The notes beneath the pieces were generated by a model. The model searched no databases, had not been told where the DNA came from, and worked only from the letters and a program-made list of their open reading frames with translations. The position numbers were made by a program, and so were the translations under genes. From positions 1 to 11,765 of the forward strand of contig JAHHKH010000231.1 in the NCBI GenBank assembly GCA_018679695.1: 11,765 nucleotides of DNA, written 5' to 3'. Below are positions 1 to 6,147 of the stretch, piece by piece. Within the stretch, counting starts at the first letter, position 1. Each line of letters begins with the position of its first letter. This DNA comes from Maribacter sp. (GTDB lineage: Bacteria; Bacteroidota; Bacteroidia; Flavobacteriales; Flavobacteriaceae).

Positions 1-1
1 A

Positions 2-604
2 CCATTGGTATATGGCATGACCATAGGGGAATACGCGCATATGATCAATGAAGAAGGCTGGTTAGAAAATAAATCCAGGGCCAATTTAACGGTTATTCCC
101 TTAGCAAATTACAAGCACGATTTGCCATATAGTCTTAATATTAGACCTTCTCCCAATCTCCCGAATGATACTGCAATAAACCTATATCCAAGTCTTGGAT
201 TATTTGAAGGCACCAATATTAATGCAGGAAGGGGAACAGAATTCCAATTTCAACGCTATGGGGCATCATTCCTAGACAGTACCCAATATAGCTTTCGCTA
301 TTGGCCCAGACCAAACTTTGGTTCAAAAAAACCCAAGGAAAATGGAAAGGTCTGCTTTGGAAAGGATTTATCCAAAATTTCCAGAATGAGTGAAGTTTCC
401 CTAAAATGGCTTATAGATGCCTATGCGAATGCCCAGGATAAAACAAAGGTTTTCAATACAAGTGGATTCACCAAACATGCTGGGACAGAGAAGCTACAAC
501 GTCAGATAGAAAAAGGCCTATCGGAGCAAGCGATTAAGGCGACTTGGCAAGCTGATTTGGAGAATTTCAGGAAAATCAGGTCCAAGTACCTACTTTATAA
601 GTAA
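2..604 (+). CDS. namZ: NamZ-family exo-beta-N-acetylmuramidase (DUF1343), C-terminal part, 5'-truncated
   Basis: This is the C-terminal ~200 residues of a DUF1343 protein, the family of the peptidoglycan-recycling exo-beta-N-acetylmuramidases YbbC/NamZ, which remove terminal MurNAc from muropeptide-derived glycans. The frame is open to the left edge and the first visible codons read P-L-V-Y-G-M-T-I-G-E-Y-A, so the real start lies outside the window; the TTG at position 5 is just an internal Leu codon. Family signatures visible are the VYGMTIGEYA(H)MIN block at the left edge, RPSPNLPND about 50 residues in, and the YPSLGLFEGT...GRGT segment at about residues 61-78. Full-length members are about 400 residues, so roughly half is missing. 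Members in Bacteroidota are usually exported, but the signal peptide region is not in view. The stop codon overlaps the end of the opposite-strand YkgJ-like gene by 10 bp. Family assignment is confident; exact substrate is inferred from the family. Confidence 0.9.
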   Translation, partial: PLVYGMTIGEYAHMINEEGWLENKSRANLTVIPLANYKHDLPYSLNIRPSPNLPNDTAINLYPSLGLFEGTNINAGRGTEFQFQRYGASFLDSTQYSFRYWPRPNFGSKKPKENGKVCFGKDLSKISRMSEVSLKWLIDAYANAQDKTKVFNTSGFTKHAGTEKLQRQIEKGLSEQAIKATWQADLENFRKIRSKYLLYK

Positions 605-1095
605 GATGGCAATTTCTTTTTCATGGTCTCCACAATATTGAAGGCAGCAGGACAGATAGCCACATTTTTCAAGGTGAGATTACTAATTTGATGGAATTTC
701 TTTCGGTTGGTATGCGGAAATTCGCTACAGGCCTTAGGTCTTACACCATAAATAGAACAATGGTTGTCAACATCCAAAAAAGTACATGGCACTTCCTGAA
801 GAACATGGTCATTTTCCTCATCGATTCGTAAGAATTGTTCAATAAATCTTTGAGGTTTCATTCGAAAATGTTTCGAAATTCGCTCAATATCATTGGTAGT
901 GAAAAGAGGTCCGGTAGTCTTACAACAATTCGCGCAGGCAAGACAATCGGTTCTTTGAAATTCGTCATCATGCAATTCTTGCATTAGATAATCCAAGTGT
1001 TTCGGTGGTCTTTTTTTTAATTTGCTGAAGAATCTCCTATTAGCACCATGTTTCTCTTTGGCCTTCGTGGGCAGTTGCCTTAAAACCTCATTCAT
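595..1095 (-). CDS. YkgJ-family cysteine-cluster protein
   Basis: This 166-residue cytosolic protein belongs to the YkgJ/UPF0153 'putative zinc- or iron-chelating domain' family. Eight cysteines are visible: C51, C54 and the adjacent pair C57-C58 (CxxCxxCC), then C104, C113, C123 and C148. This is the usual family spacing, with the C-x8-C...RPxxC block (VDNHCSIYGVRPKAC) in the middle. The first 45 residues are basic (KxKxKHGANRRFFSKLKKRPPK) and probably form a short N-terminal extension. No signal peptide or membrane segment is seen. Its ATG lies inside the 3' end of the upstream DUF2059 gene (8-bp overlap), which suggests translational coupling in a two-gene operon. Its 3' end overlaps namZ by 10 bp on the opposite strand. 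The family binds metal, but its physiological role is not established and none is claimed here. Confidence 0.88.
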   Translation of the reverse strand: MNEVLRQLPTKAKEKHGANRRFFSKLKKRPPKHLDYLMQELHDDEFQRTDCLACANCCKTTGPLFTTNDIERISKHFRMKPQRFIEQFLRIDEENDHVLQEVPCTFLDVDNHCSIYGVRPKACSEFPHTNRKKFHQISNLTLKNVAICPAAFNIVETMKKKLPSYL

Positions 1096-1609
1096 ATTGG
1101 AGTAAACTTAATGAAGTTTCATACAAGTCCCGGCTCCAACTTTCAGAAACCATTCCAATTTCTTTGACAAGTACTTCTTGCTTATTTATGATTTTCTGTC
1201 CAGTTGTTGAATTATAAAATGTAATAAGCTCTTCTTTCTGGGTTTCTGTCAACTTGGAACGATCATTTATCAACTGTAGCCCTGTTTCAGAGGCATAGAA
1301 TGCTGACATATGTTTTATTTCATCATGGGTGAAATTAGCCATGTATATGGGAATCAGCTTCTTTTTGATCTCATCCAAAGCCTTTTCTTTACCGTTGTCC
1401 AAATACTCCCACCCTTGTGCATTCCTATCATTTTTTGGATAGCTACTACCCAACATTTTCAATAGTGCATCATAGGCATACTCATATTGTTTCATACTAG
1501 CATTATTATCCAAATAATCTGCAATGTCTTTGACATAGTTTGATTCTTGTGCCGTAAACACCAAAGGAATAAATAAAAAACAAACTATAAATTTCTTAAA
1601 GTGATGCAT
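1088..1609 (-). CDS. Exported DUF2059-domain protein
   Basis: This gene encodes a 173-residue protein with an N-terminal signal peptide (MHHFKKFIVCFLFIPLVFTA, probable cleavage just before Q21). I start it at the ATG at 1609. An in-frame ATG at 1672 would add 21 residues before the signal peptide and overlap the divergent methyltransferase, which is unlikely. The mature part is all-alpha and shows the DUF2059 hallmark twice: FxxDEIxxMxAFYxSETGxQLI at about residues 93-114 and ETQKEELITFYNSTTGQKII at about 122-141. DUF2059 proteins are periplasmic or exported helical proteins of unknown function. Here the gene precedes, and overlaps by 8 bp, a cytosolic YkgJ-like cysteine-cluster gene, so the two are probably cotranscribed. 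No lipobox is present, so a soluble periplasmic protein is expected. Confidence 0.83.
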   Translation of the reverse strand: MHHFKKFIVCFLFIPLVFTAQESNYVKDIADYLDNNASMKQYEYAYDALLKMLGSSYPKNDRNAQGWEYLDNGKEKALDEIKKKLIPIYMANFTHDEIKHMSAFYASETGLQLINDRSKLTETQKEELITFYNSTTGQKIINKQEVLVKEIGMVSESWSRDLYETSLSLLQYE

Positions 1610-1626
1610 TTTCAGTTTTTTTGAAT

Positions 1627-1638
1627 GGGTAAAAACCC
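1627..1638. repeat. 12-bp palindrome between divergent genes
   Basis: GGGTAAAAACCC (arms GGGT/ACCC, AAAA loop) lies in the 38-bp gap between the divergent DUF2059 and methyltransferase starts. It could be part of an operator or the 5' leader of either gene, but it is short and no clear -33/-7 pair was found next to it. Treat it as a note only. Confidence 0.3.
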
Positions 1639-1647
1639 CACTTTTAA

Positions 1648-2376
1648 ATGCAAAGTACGAATTATAAGCCAATGGATATTTTCGGCAATGCCTTATTGGA
1701 TTACCAAAAGGGAGAGTATATTGAAGATATTATGACTTTTTCCTCGATGGATGAAGAGGATATCATACCTGTACCCTATCTTTTCAGAACTTATGATGAG
1801 ATGCCACAAATTGAAAAAAAAGCATTGCAACTATGTAAGGGAAACGTCCTGGATATCGGATGTGGAGCTGGAAGTCATAGTCTTTACCTACAAAATAAAG
1901 GATTATCGGTAACTGCCTTGGACAGTTCCATAGGCGCTATTGAAACTTGTTCACTCAGAGGTGTGAGATCCACAAAAAACTGTTCGATCCTAGACTTTAA
2001 AAATCAAAAGTTCGATACGCTATTATTGGTCATGAACGGTATTGGGATAGTCGGAAAGCTCGAATTTCTGAAGGTTTATTTAGACCATTTCAAAACACTT
2101 TTGAATAGAAACGGACAAATTCTATTGGATTCAAGTGATATAATCTATATGTTCGATTCCGATGAAGATAGAGGGTACTGGATTCCTGATTCCAAAAGCT
2201 ATTATGGCGATGTGGAATTCATAATGGAATATAAGCGGGAGAAAAGCTATCCTTTTTCTTGGTTATATTTGGATTTTAACACCTTGCAAAATGCCGCATA
2301 CGATAGCGAATTACGATGTGAACTTGTAAGTGAGGGGAATCATTACGACTATTTAGCCAGATTAACGATCAATTAA
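1648..2376 (+). CDS. Class I SAM-dependent methyltransferase, substrate unknown
   Basis: This 242-residue protein has a Rossmann-type methyltransferase core. Motif I is VLDIGCGAGSH at residues 67-77 (glycine-rich SAM loop), the acidic end of beta-2 is ALDSS with D92, and the motif IV region is LLLVMNGIGIVG at about 125-136, followed by LLNRNGQILLDSSD resembling the post-core beta-5/helix. The N-terminal ~60 residues (including YLFRTYDEMPQIEKKAL) form a lid-like helix ahead of the core, and the C-terminal 70 residues are rich in aromatic and charged residues, possibly for substrate recognition. No signal peptide is seen. An alternative start is the ATG at 1672 (M9), which would leave a longer intergenic region; the upstream start is kept because nothing excludes it. 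It is divergent from DUF2059-ykgJ and 52 bp upstream of the lipoprotein gene on the same strand. The motif NxIG/NGIG after motif IV does not identify the substrate. Confidence 0.87.
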   Translation: MQSTNYKPMDIFGNALLDYQKGEYIEDIMTFSSMDEEDIIPVPYLFRTYDEMPQIEKKALQLCKGNVLDIGCGAGSHSLYLQNKGLSVTALDSSIGAIETCSLRGVRSTKNCSILDFKNQKFDTLLLVMNGIGIVGKLEFLKVYLDHFKTLLNRNGQILLDSSDIIYMFDSDEDRGYWIPDSKSYYGDVEFIMEYKREKSYPFSWLYLDFNTLQNAAYDSELRCELVSEGNHYDYLARLTIN

Positions 2377-2428
2377 TACTAGTAGGCACGTTTTTTGCGT
2401 TATTGCATTACATTCTAATAGAGAAGCT

Positions 2429-3229
2429 ATGAATAATCGATTTTTGTTAGTAATCCTTTTGTTTTTGAGTATTGCAATAGGCTGTTCAAAAAACTCGGAT
2501 GATGGTAATCCACAACCGATTTCGGTTGACAAATCAGCCAATTTAAAGACTACCGGGGATTCTGCCAACGAAATTCTTTCAAATAATACTTTTGATAAAC
2601 TGCAAATAGAAATTGCCTATGTAGAAGGTTTCAGACCTACTGCATCGGCAATGACCAATTTTATGTCATTCCTAAGCCTACACTCCTTCAAACAGGAAAT
2701 AGACATCGTATATCAGGAATTGCCTTCCCCAAATGAGGAAAAATTGACTTTGGAAGAGATTTTTGATTTGGAGAAAGAGAATAGAACAGTTTATAATGAT
2801 GGCAGCACCTTAGCCATTTATATTTATTTCGCCGATGCGCCATCTGAAGACGATAAGGAGGAAGAGGATTTGGTCACTTTGGGAGCAGTGTACTTGAACA
2901 CCTCAATGGTCATTTATGAAGATACGATTCGCACCTTGGCAAGCAAAAGTAATTTAGTTTCCGTGGGTGATGTCGAAACCGCAACCTTAAACCACGAATT
3001 TGGGCATTTATTGGGACTGGTCGACCTAGGTTCAACTCCGGTTAACGCCCATGAAGATGTAGATGCCGAAAACCATTGCAATGTTGAAGAATGCCTTATG
3101 AGAGCAGAATTACAGTTTGGGGCAGGAATGAAAAAAATGCTTGAAAATAGGGCTTCTAAAGGAATCGCTGAAGCTCCGGGCTTAGGTCCTGAGTGTATTT
3201 TGGATCTTCAAGCCAATGGTGGCAAGTAA
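2429..3229 (+). CDS. Predicted zinc metalloprotease lipoprotein (metzincin-like)
   Basis: This 266-residue protein starts with a lipoprotein signal peptide; the hydrophobic stretch LLVILLFLSIAIG is followed by C19, the likely lipidated cysteine, and then an S/D/N-rich linker. Residues about 57-160 form an alpha/beta region of the kind that precedes a metallopeptidase active site. The active-site helix is HEFGHLLGLVD at 189-199 (HExxHxxGxxD: H189 and H193 as zinc ligands, E190 as catalytic base). Downstream are H208, H216 and C217-x4-C222-L-M224, whose CxxxxCxM spacing recalls the archaemetzincin zinc-finger motif, then a lone C256 near the end. M224 may be the Met-turn. Flavobacterial homologues are usually labelled 'membrane metalloprotease', which I recall from family knowledge and have not searched. 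It would act outside the inner membrane, tethered by lipid. It faces queE tail to tail. Substrate is unknown. Confidence 0.8.
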   Translation: MNNRFLLVILLFLSIAIGCSKNSDDGNPQPISVDKSANLKTTGDSANEILSNNTFDKLQIEIAYVEGFRPTASAMTNFMSFLSLHSFKQEIDIVYQELPSPNEEKLTLEEIFDLEKENRTVYNDGSTLAIYIYFADAPSEDDKEEEDLVTLGAVYLNTSMVIYEDTIRTLASKSNLVSVGDVETATLNHEFGHLLGLVDLGSTPVNAHEDVDAENHCNVEECLMRAELQFGAGMKKMLENRASKGIAEAPGLGPECILDLQANGGK

Positions 3230-3275
3230 AATCCTAAAATCAATGCCAAAAACTTGCTGCTGATTGCTGACTAAC

Positions 3276-3908
3276 CTAAGGAATATTCAAATACTTATGG
3301 GTTTGCAGCGATACTTTCCATTTGGGGTTTTCCATAACATAGTCCACGATCAGGGGAATGATCTTTTCGCGCACACTCCACTCAGGCTGTAAGTATAATA
3401 TACAATCCCTGTTTACTTTTGCTGCTTCTTCTTCGGCAAAAGCAAGGTCATGTTTATTGTATACAATGATTTTTAGTTCATTGGCGACCTTATATATTTC
3501 ACAAATTGGAAGTTTATTTTTCTTTGGCGATAGGCAAATCCAGTCCCAGTTGCCAGTAAGTTCATAAGCCCCCGAGGTTTCGATATGGGTTTGCACATTT
3601 TTATCCTTCAATGCTGTGGTCAAAGGGCCCATATCCCATGTTAAAGGTTCCCCACCGGTCACTACAATCGTATCTGAACTGGCCACGGCATTGGTAACAA
3701 TACTATCAATATAGGTAGGTGGATGCGTTTCGGCATTCCAACTTTCCTTGACATCACACCAATGACAACCTACATCACAACCTCCAACACGAATAAAGTA
3801 AGCCGCTGTTCCTTTATGATAGCCCTCACCTTGAATTGTATAGAATTCTTCCATTAATGGAAGCATCAATCCCTTGTTCACCAATGCTAAAACATCCTCA
3901 GTTACCAT
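3276..3908 (-). CDS. queE: 7-carboxy-7-deazaguanine synthase QueE (radical SAM)
   Basis: QueE is a radical SAM enzyme that converts 6-carboxy-tetrahydropterin to 7-carboxy-7-deazaguanine in the queuosine/preQ0 pathway. This 210-residue protein shows the family start EEFYTIQGEGYHKGTAAYFIR at about 20-40, the [4Fe-4S]-binding C44-x3-C48-x2-C51 motif (GGCDVGCHWCD), the SAM-contacting TGGEP at 84-88 and a HIETSG block near 112. The ATG at 3908 is chosen because the LALVNKG segment before the QGEG block appears conserved in flavobacterial homologues; an internal ATG at 3866 (M15) is the alternative. A perfect -7 box ends only 4 bp before the start codon, implying a nearly leaderless mRNA if used. 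No other queuosine genes are in the window. The protein is divergent from the HerA-like gene with a 74-bp gap. Confidence 0.95.
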   Translation of the reverse strand: MVTEDVLALVNKGLMLPLMEEFYTIQGEGYHKGTAAYFIRVGGCDVGCHWCDVKESWNAETHPPTYIDSIVTNAVASSDTIVVTGGEPLTWDMGPLTTALKDKNVQTHIETSGAYELTGNWDWICLSPKKNKLPICEIYKVANELKIIVYNKHDLAFAEEEAAKVNRDCILYLQPEWSVREKIIPLIVDYVMENPKWKVSLQTHKYLNIP

Positions 3909-3912
3909 TCGG

Positions 3913-3920
3913 CAAAGATA
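3913..3920 (-). promoter_or_regulatory. Candidate -7 box for queE
   Basis: On the minus strand this reads TATCTTTG, a perfect match to the Bacteroidota sigma-A -7 consensus TAnnTTTG. It ends 4 bases before the queE ATG, so transcription would begin at or next to the start codon. No TTG -33 element is seen 17-20 bases upstream, which lowers confidence. Confidence 0.4.
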
Positions 3921-3939
3921 GTACTAACTTATCGTTTTA

Positions 3940-3966
3940 TTGTTGCCTAAAAATGCCCTATTTTTA
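3940..3966 (+). promoter_or_regulatory. Candidate promoter for the HerA-like gene
   Basis: A TTG at 3940-3942 (with another at 3943-3945) is followed after 16 bases by TATTTTTA at 3959-3966, which matches 7 of the consensus positions of TAnnTTTG except the last base. The spacing is slightly short for a Bacteroidota promoter. Transcription would start near 3970-3973, downstream of the in-frame ATGs at 3836 and 3953, which supports the ATG at 3983 as the true start. Confidence 0.35.
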
Positions 3967-3982
3967 TGAAAAATTAGACCTC

Positions 3983-5491
3983 ATGAGTACCAAAGACGAA
4001 TTCTTTGCACATATAGAAAAAGGATATACGACCAAAGGTGATTTTATAACTATGGGCGCTGCAATGCTCAATGGTGAGGCCGTAACCAACGCTCTTGTAA
4101 AAGTGCCCCTTAAAACGTTGAACCGTCATGGATTGATTGCCGGGGCAACCGGAACAGGTAAGACCAAAACACTTCAGGTCATTGCTGAGAATTTATCGGA
4201 TAAGGGAATTCCGGTACTACTGATGGATCTAAAAGGAGATCTGAGTGGAATAGCTGAACCTAGTCCGGGGCATCCAAAAATTGATGAACGCCATGAAAAA
4301 ATAGGAATTCCGTTCGAACCCAAGAGTTTTCCCGTTGAGATTCTTTCACTTTCAGAACAGGATGGAGTAAAATTAAGGGCTACTGTTTCAGAATTTGGTC
4401 CGGTCCTGCTATCAAGGATATTGGACTTGTCAGAGACACAGGAAGGGATTGTTGCCGTAGTATTCAAATATTGTGATGATAATAAATTACCGTTATTGGA
4501 TCTAAAGGACTTTAAAAAGGTATTGCAATATGCAACCGGGGCTGGTAAAAAGGAATTCACGAAAGACTACGGTCGAATTTCCACAAGTTCAACCGGCACC
4601 ATTTTGAGAAAGATTATTGAAATGGAGCAACAAGGTGCAGAATTGTTCTTTGGGGAAAAATCATTTGAGGTCGATGATTTGACCAGGATTGATGAAAATG
4701 GTCGCGGCTATATAAATATTATCCGATTAACCGATATTCAGGATCGCCCAAAACTGTTCTCTACATTTATGTTAAGCCTTTTGGCCGAAATATATTCCAC
4801 ATTCCCTGAACAAGGGGACAGTGATAAACCTGAGCTGGTATTGTTCATTGATGAAGCCCATTTAATCTTCAAGGAAGCATCAAGGGCGTTGTTAGATCAA
4901 ATTGAAAGTATAGTAAAACTAATTCGTTCAAAAGGTATTGGTCTTTATTTTGTTACACAGAATCCAACCGATGTTCCCAATGAGGTCTTGGCACAATTGG
5001 GCCTTAAAGTACAGCATGCCTTACGCGCCTTTACAGCTAGGGACCGAAAGGCCATTAAACTTACTGCGGAGAACTACCCTATTTCAAAATATTATGACAC
5101 CAAGGAAGTACTTACTTCTTTGGGTATTGGAGAGGCATTGATCTCCGCATTGGATGAAAAAGGACGACCGACCCCATTGGCCGCTACTCTCTTAAGGGCC
5201 CCTATGAGTAGAATGGATGTGCTTACCGATGGTGAGTTAAAATCGGTCATCAAGAACTCTGAATTGGTTGGTAAGTACAATGAGATAATCGATAGGGAAA
5301 GTGCATACGAAATACTCAATGAAAAAATAGAAAAAGCAGAAAAAGAAGCTGAGAAAGAAAGAAATAAACCCACAAGTAGAACAAGATCTTCAACTCGTAG
5401 AAGCACACGTCAAAACCCTGTTATCAAAGTATTGACGTCTGCAACATTTATTCGCGGGGTTCTTGGAGTATTGAAAAAGGTAATGCGATAA
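3983..5491 (+). CDS. HerA-like ATPase, DUF853/YjgR type
   Basis: This 502-residue protein belongs to the HerA/FtsK-type ATPases annotated as DUF853 or 'helicase HerA-like' (E. coli YjgR group). Walker A is GATGTGKT at 54-61 and Walker B is LVLFIDEAH at 285-293. A sensor-like segment, GLYFVTQNPTDVP, sits at 320-332, and QHALRAFTARDRKA at 344-357 supplies the arginine-rich region expected of this hexameric class. Near the C terminus is a charged, coiled-coil-like stretch (about 446-475, Lys/Glu then Arg/Ser/Thr-rich), followed by a conserved-looking hydrophobic/basic tail (RGVLGVLKKVMR). There is no signal peptide, so it is cytosolic. The start at 3983 gives the usual N terminus (MSTKDEFFAHIEKGYTTKG); the 49 upstream in-frame residues overlap queE and are not family-like. 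DNA translocase or helicase activity is inferred from HerA. A lipoprotein gene follows after 5 bp. Confidence 0.92.
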   Translation: MSTKDEFFAHIEKGYTTKGDFITMGAAMLNGEAVTNALVKVPLKTLNRHGLIAGATGTGKTKTLQVIAENLSDKGIPVLLMDLKGDLSGIAEPSPGHPKIDERHEKIGIPFEPKSFPVEILSLSEQDGVKLRATVSEFGPVLLSRILDLSETQEGIVAVVFKYCDDNKLPLLDLKDFKKVLQYATGAGKKEFTKDYGRISTSSTGTILRKIIEMEQQGAELFFGEKSFEVDDLTRIDENGRGYINIIRLTDIQDRPKLFSTFMLSLLAEIYSTFPEQGDSDKPELVLFIDEAHLIFKEASRALLDQIESIVKLIRSKGIGLYFVTQNPTDVPNEVLAQLGLKVQHALRAFTARDRKAIKLTAENYPISKYYDTKEVLTSLGIGEALISALDEKGRPTPLAATLLRAPMSRMDVLTDGELKSVIKNSELVGKYNEIIDRESAYEILNEKIEKAEKEAEKERNKPTSRTRSSTRRSTRQNPVIKVLTSATFIRGVLGVLKKVMR

Positions 5492-5496
5492 TAAAT

Positions 5497-6054
5497 ATGA
5501 GGAAGATTACTGCTTTTATCGCCATCTTTGTCGTGACGCTAATGGCGCAATGTACCAAAGAAAAAGACACTACTTTTTTGATTTCCAACACAAAAGTTGG
5601 TAAACTGGATAAAATTAGTCTTATCAGGGATTTAAATATCATTTATGAACAAGATTCCATTGTTAAGGATACCATGAAACTGGCATTGGGTTTTGGCGCC
5701 AGAAGTATAAATATCTATGAAAAAGGGGGAAGTCATCTACTGACCCTAACCCCAAATTCAGATAGCATTCCTAAAGTGCAGAATGTAAGGGTGAACGATC
5801 CTAGATTCAAAACAGAGAAAGGGATAGGGCTTAATAGTACCTTCAAGGACATAAAAGAAAAATATTCAATCCAAAAAATAGTGACCTCGATAAACAACAT
5901 TGTAATCTTCGTAAAAGACAGTGATGTTTATTTTACAATCGATAAAAGCGAATTACCTGCTAGCCTTAGATATGTATCAAGTCCAACTATTGATGCAGTG
6001 CAGGTTCCAGACGATGCCAAAATCAAATACTTAATGGTTGGTTGGGAACATTAG
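5497..6054 (+). CDS. Putative lipoprotein of unknown function, downstream of HerA-like gene
   Basis: This 185-residue protein has a short signal sequence (MRKITAFIAIFVVTLMAQC) with C19 as probable lipidation site. The residue before it is Gln, unlike the classical Gly/Ala lipobox but tolerated in Bacteroidota. The mature part is beta-rich and begins with the pattern ISNTKVGKLDK...IRDLNIIYEQDS, followed by a segment with GLNSTFKDIKEKYSI (about 109-124), INNIVIFVKDSDVYFTIDK (about 130-148) and VPDDAKIKYLMVGWE at the end. I recognise this as a layout recurring in flavobacterial lipoproteins, but I cannot name a domain or function. Its ATG is 5 bp after the stop of the HerA-like ATPase, so the two almost certainly share a transcript, which is odd because one product is cytosolic and the other is envelope-anchored. 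Confidence 0.78.
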   Translation: MRKITAFIAIFVVTLMAQCTKEKDTTFLISNTKVGKLDKISLIRDLNIIYEQDSIVKDTMKLALGFGARSINIYEKGGSHLLTLTPNSDSIPKVQNVRVNDPRFKTEKGIGLNSTFKDIKEKYSIQKIVTSINNIVIFVKDSDVYFTIDKSELPASLRYVSSPTIDAVQVPDDAKIKYLMVGWEH

Positions 6055-6099
6055 TGCTCGGAACGATGTAGAATGGAGTTAATTTCTTCCTAATTATTC

Positions 6100-6128
6100 T
6101 TGCAAAGCGGATGGGTTTGGTATTTTGA
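6100..6128 (+). promoter_or_regulatory. Candidate promoter for the NTF2-like secreted protein
   Basis: TTG at 6100-6102, an 18-base spacer, then TATTTTGA at 6121-6128 (a TA-n-TTTG variant one base shorter than consensus). Transcription would start around 6132-6136, about 12-16 bases before the ATG at 6148 and downstream of the ATG at 6100, which argues against the longer reading frame. Confidence 0.35.
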
Positions 6129-6147
6129 TATAATAAATCACCTCTTC

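Noticed and set aside
1610..1672. 21-residue N-terminal extension of the DUF2059 protein
   Set aside because: It would bury the signal peptide and overlap the divergent methyltransferase start.
2362..2568. 68-codon minus-strand frame over the methyltransferase/lipoprotein junction
   Set aside because: It overlaps the signal peptide of the convincing lipoprotein gene and has no recognisable feature.
3836..3982. 49-residue N-terminal extension of the HerA-like ATPase
   Set aside because: It overlaps queE on the opposite strand, lies upstream of the candidate promoter and does not resemble the family N terminus, which begins at the ATG at 3983.
4174..4560. 128-codon reading frame on the minus strand inside the HerA-like gene
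   Set aside because: It lies fully within the Walker-containing ATPase coding region, its product is low-complexity Ser/Pro-rich, and no promoter or family feature is seen.
5092..5406. 104-codon hydrophobic-looking frame on the minus strand
   Set aside because: It mirrors the Lys/Glu-rich coiled-coil end of the ATPase gene; antisense of such codons gives Leu/Phe/Ser runs.
6100..6147. 16-residue extension of the NTF2-like secreted protein
   Set aside because: The likely promoter and the signal peptide both point to the ATG at 6148.
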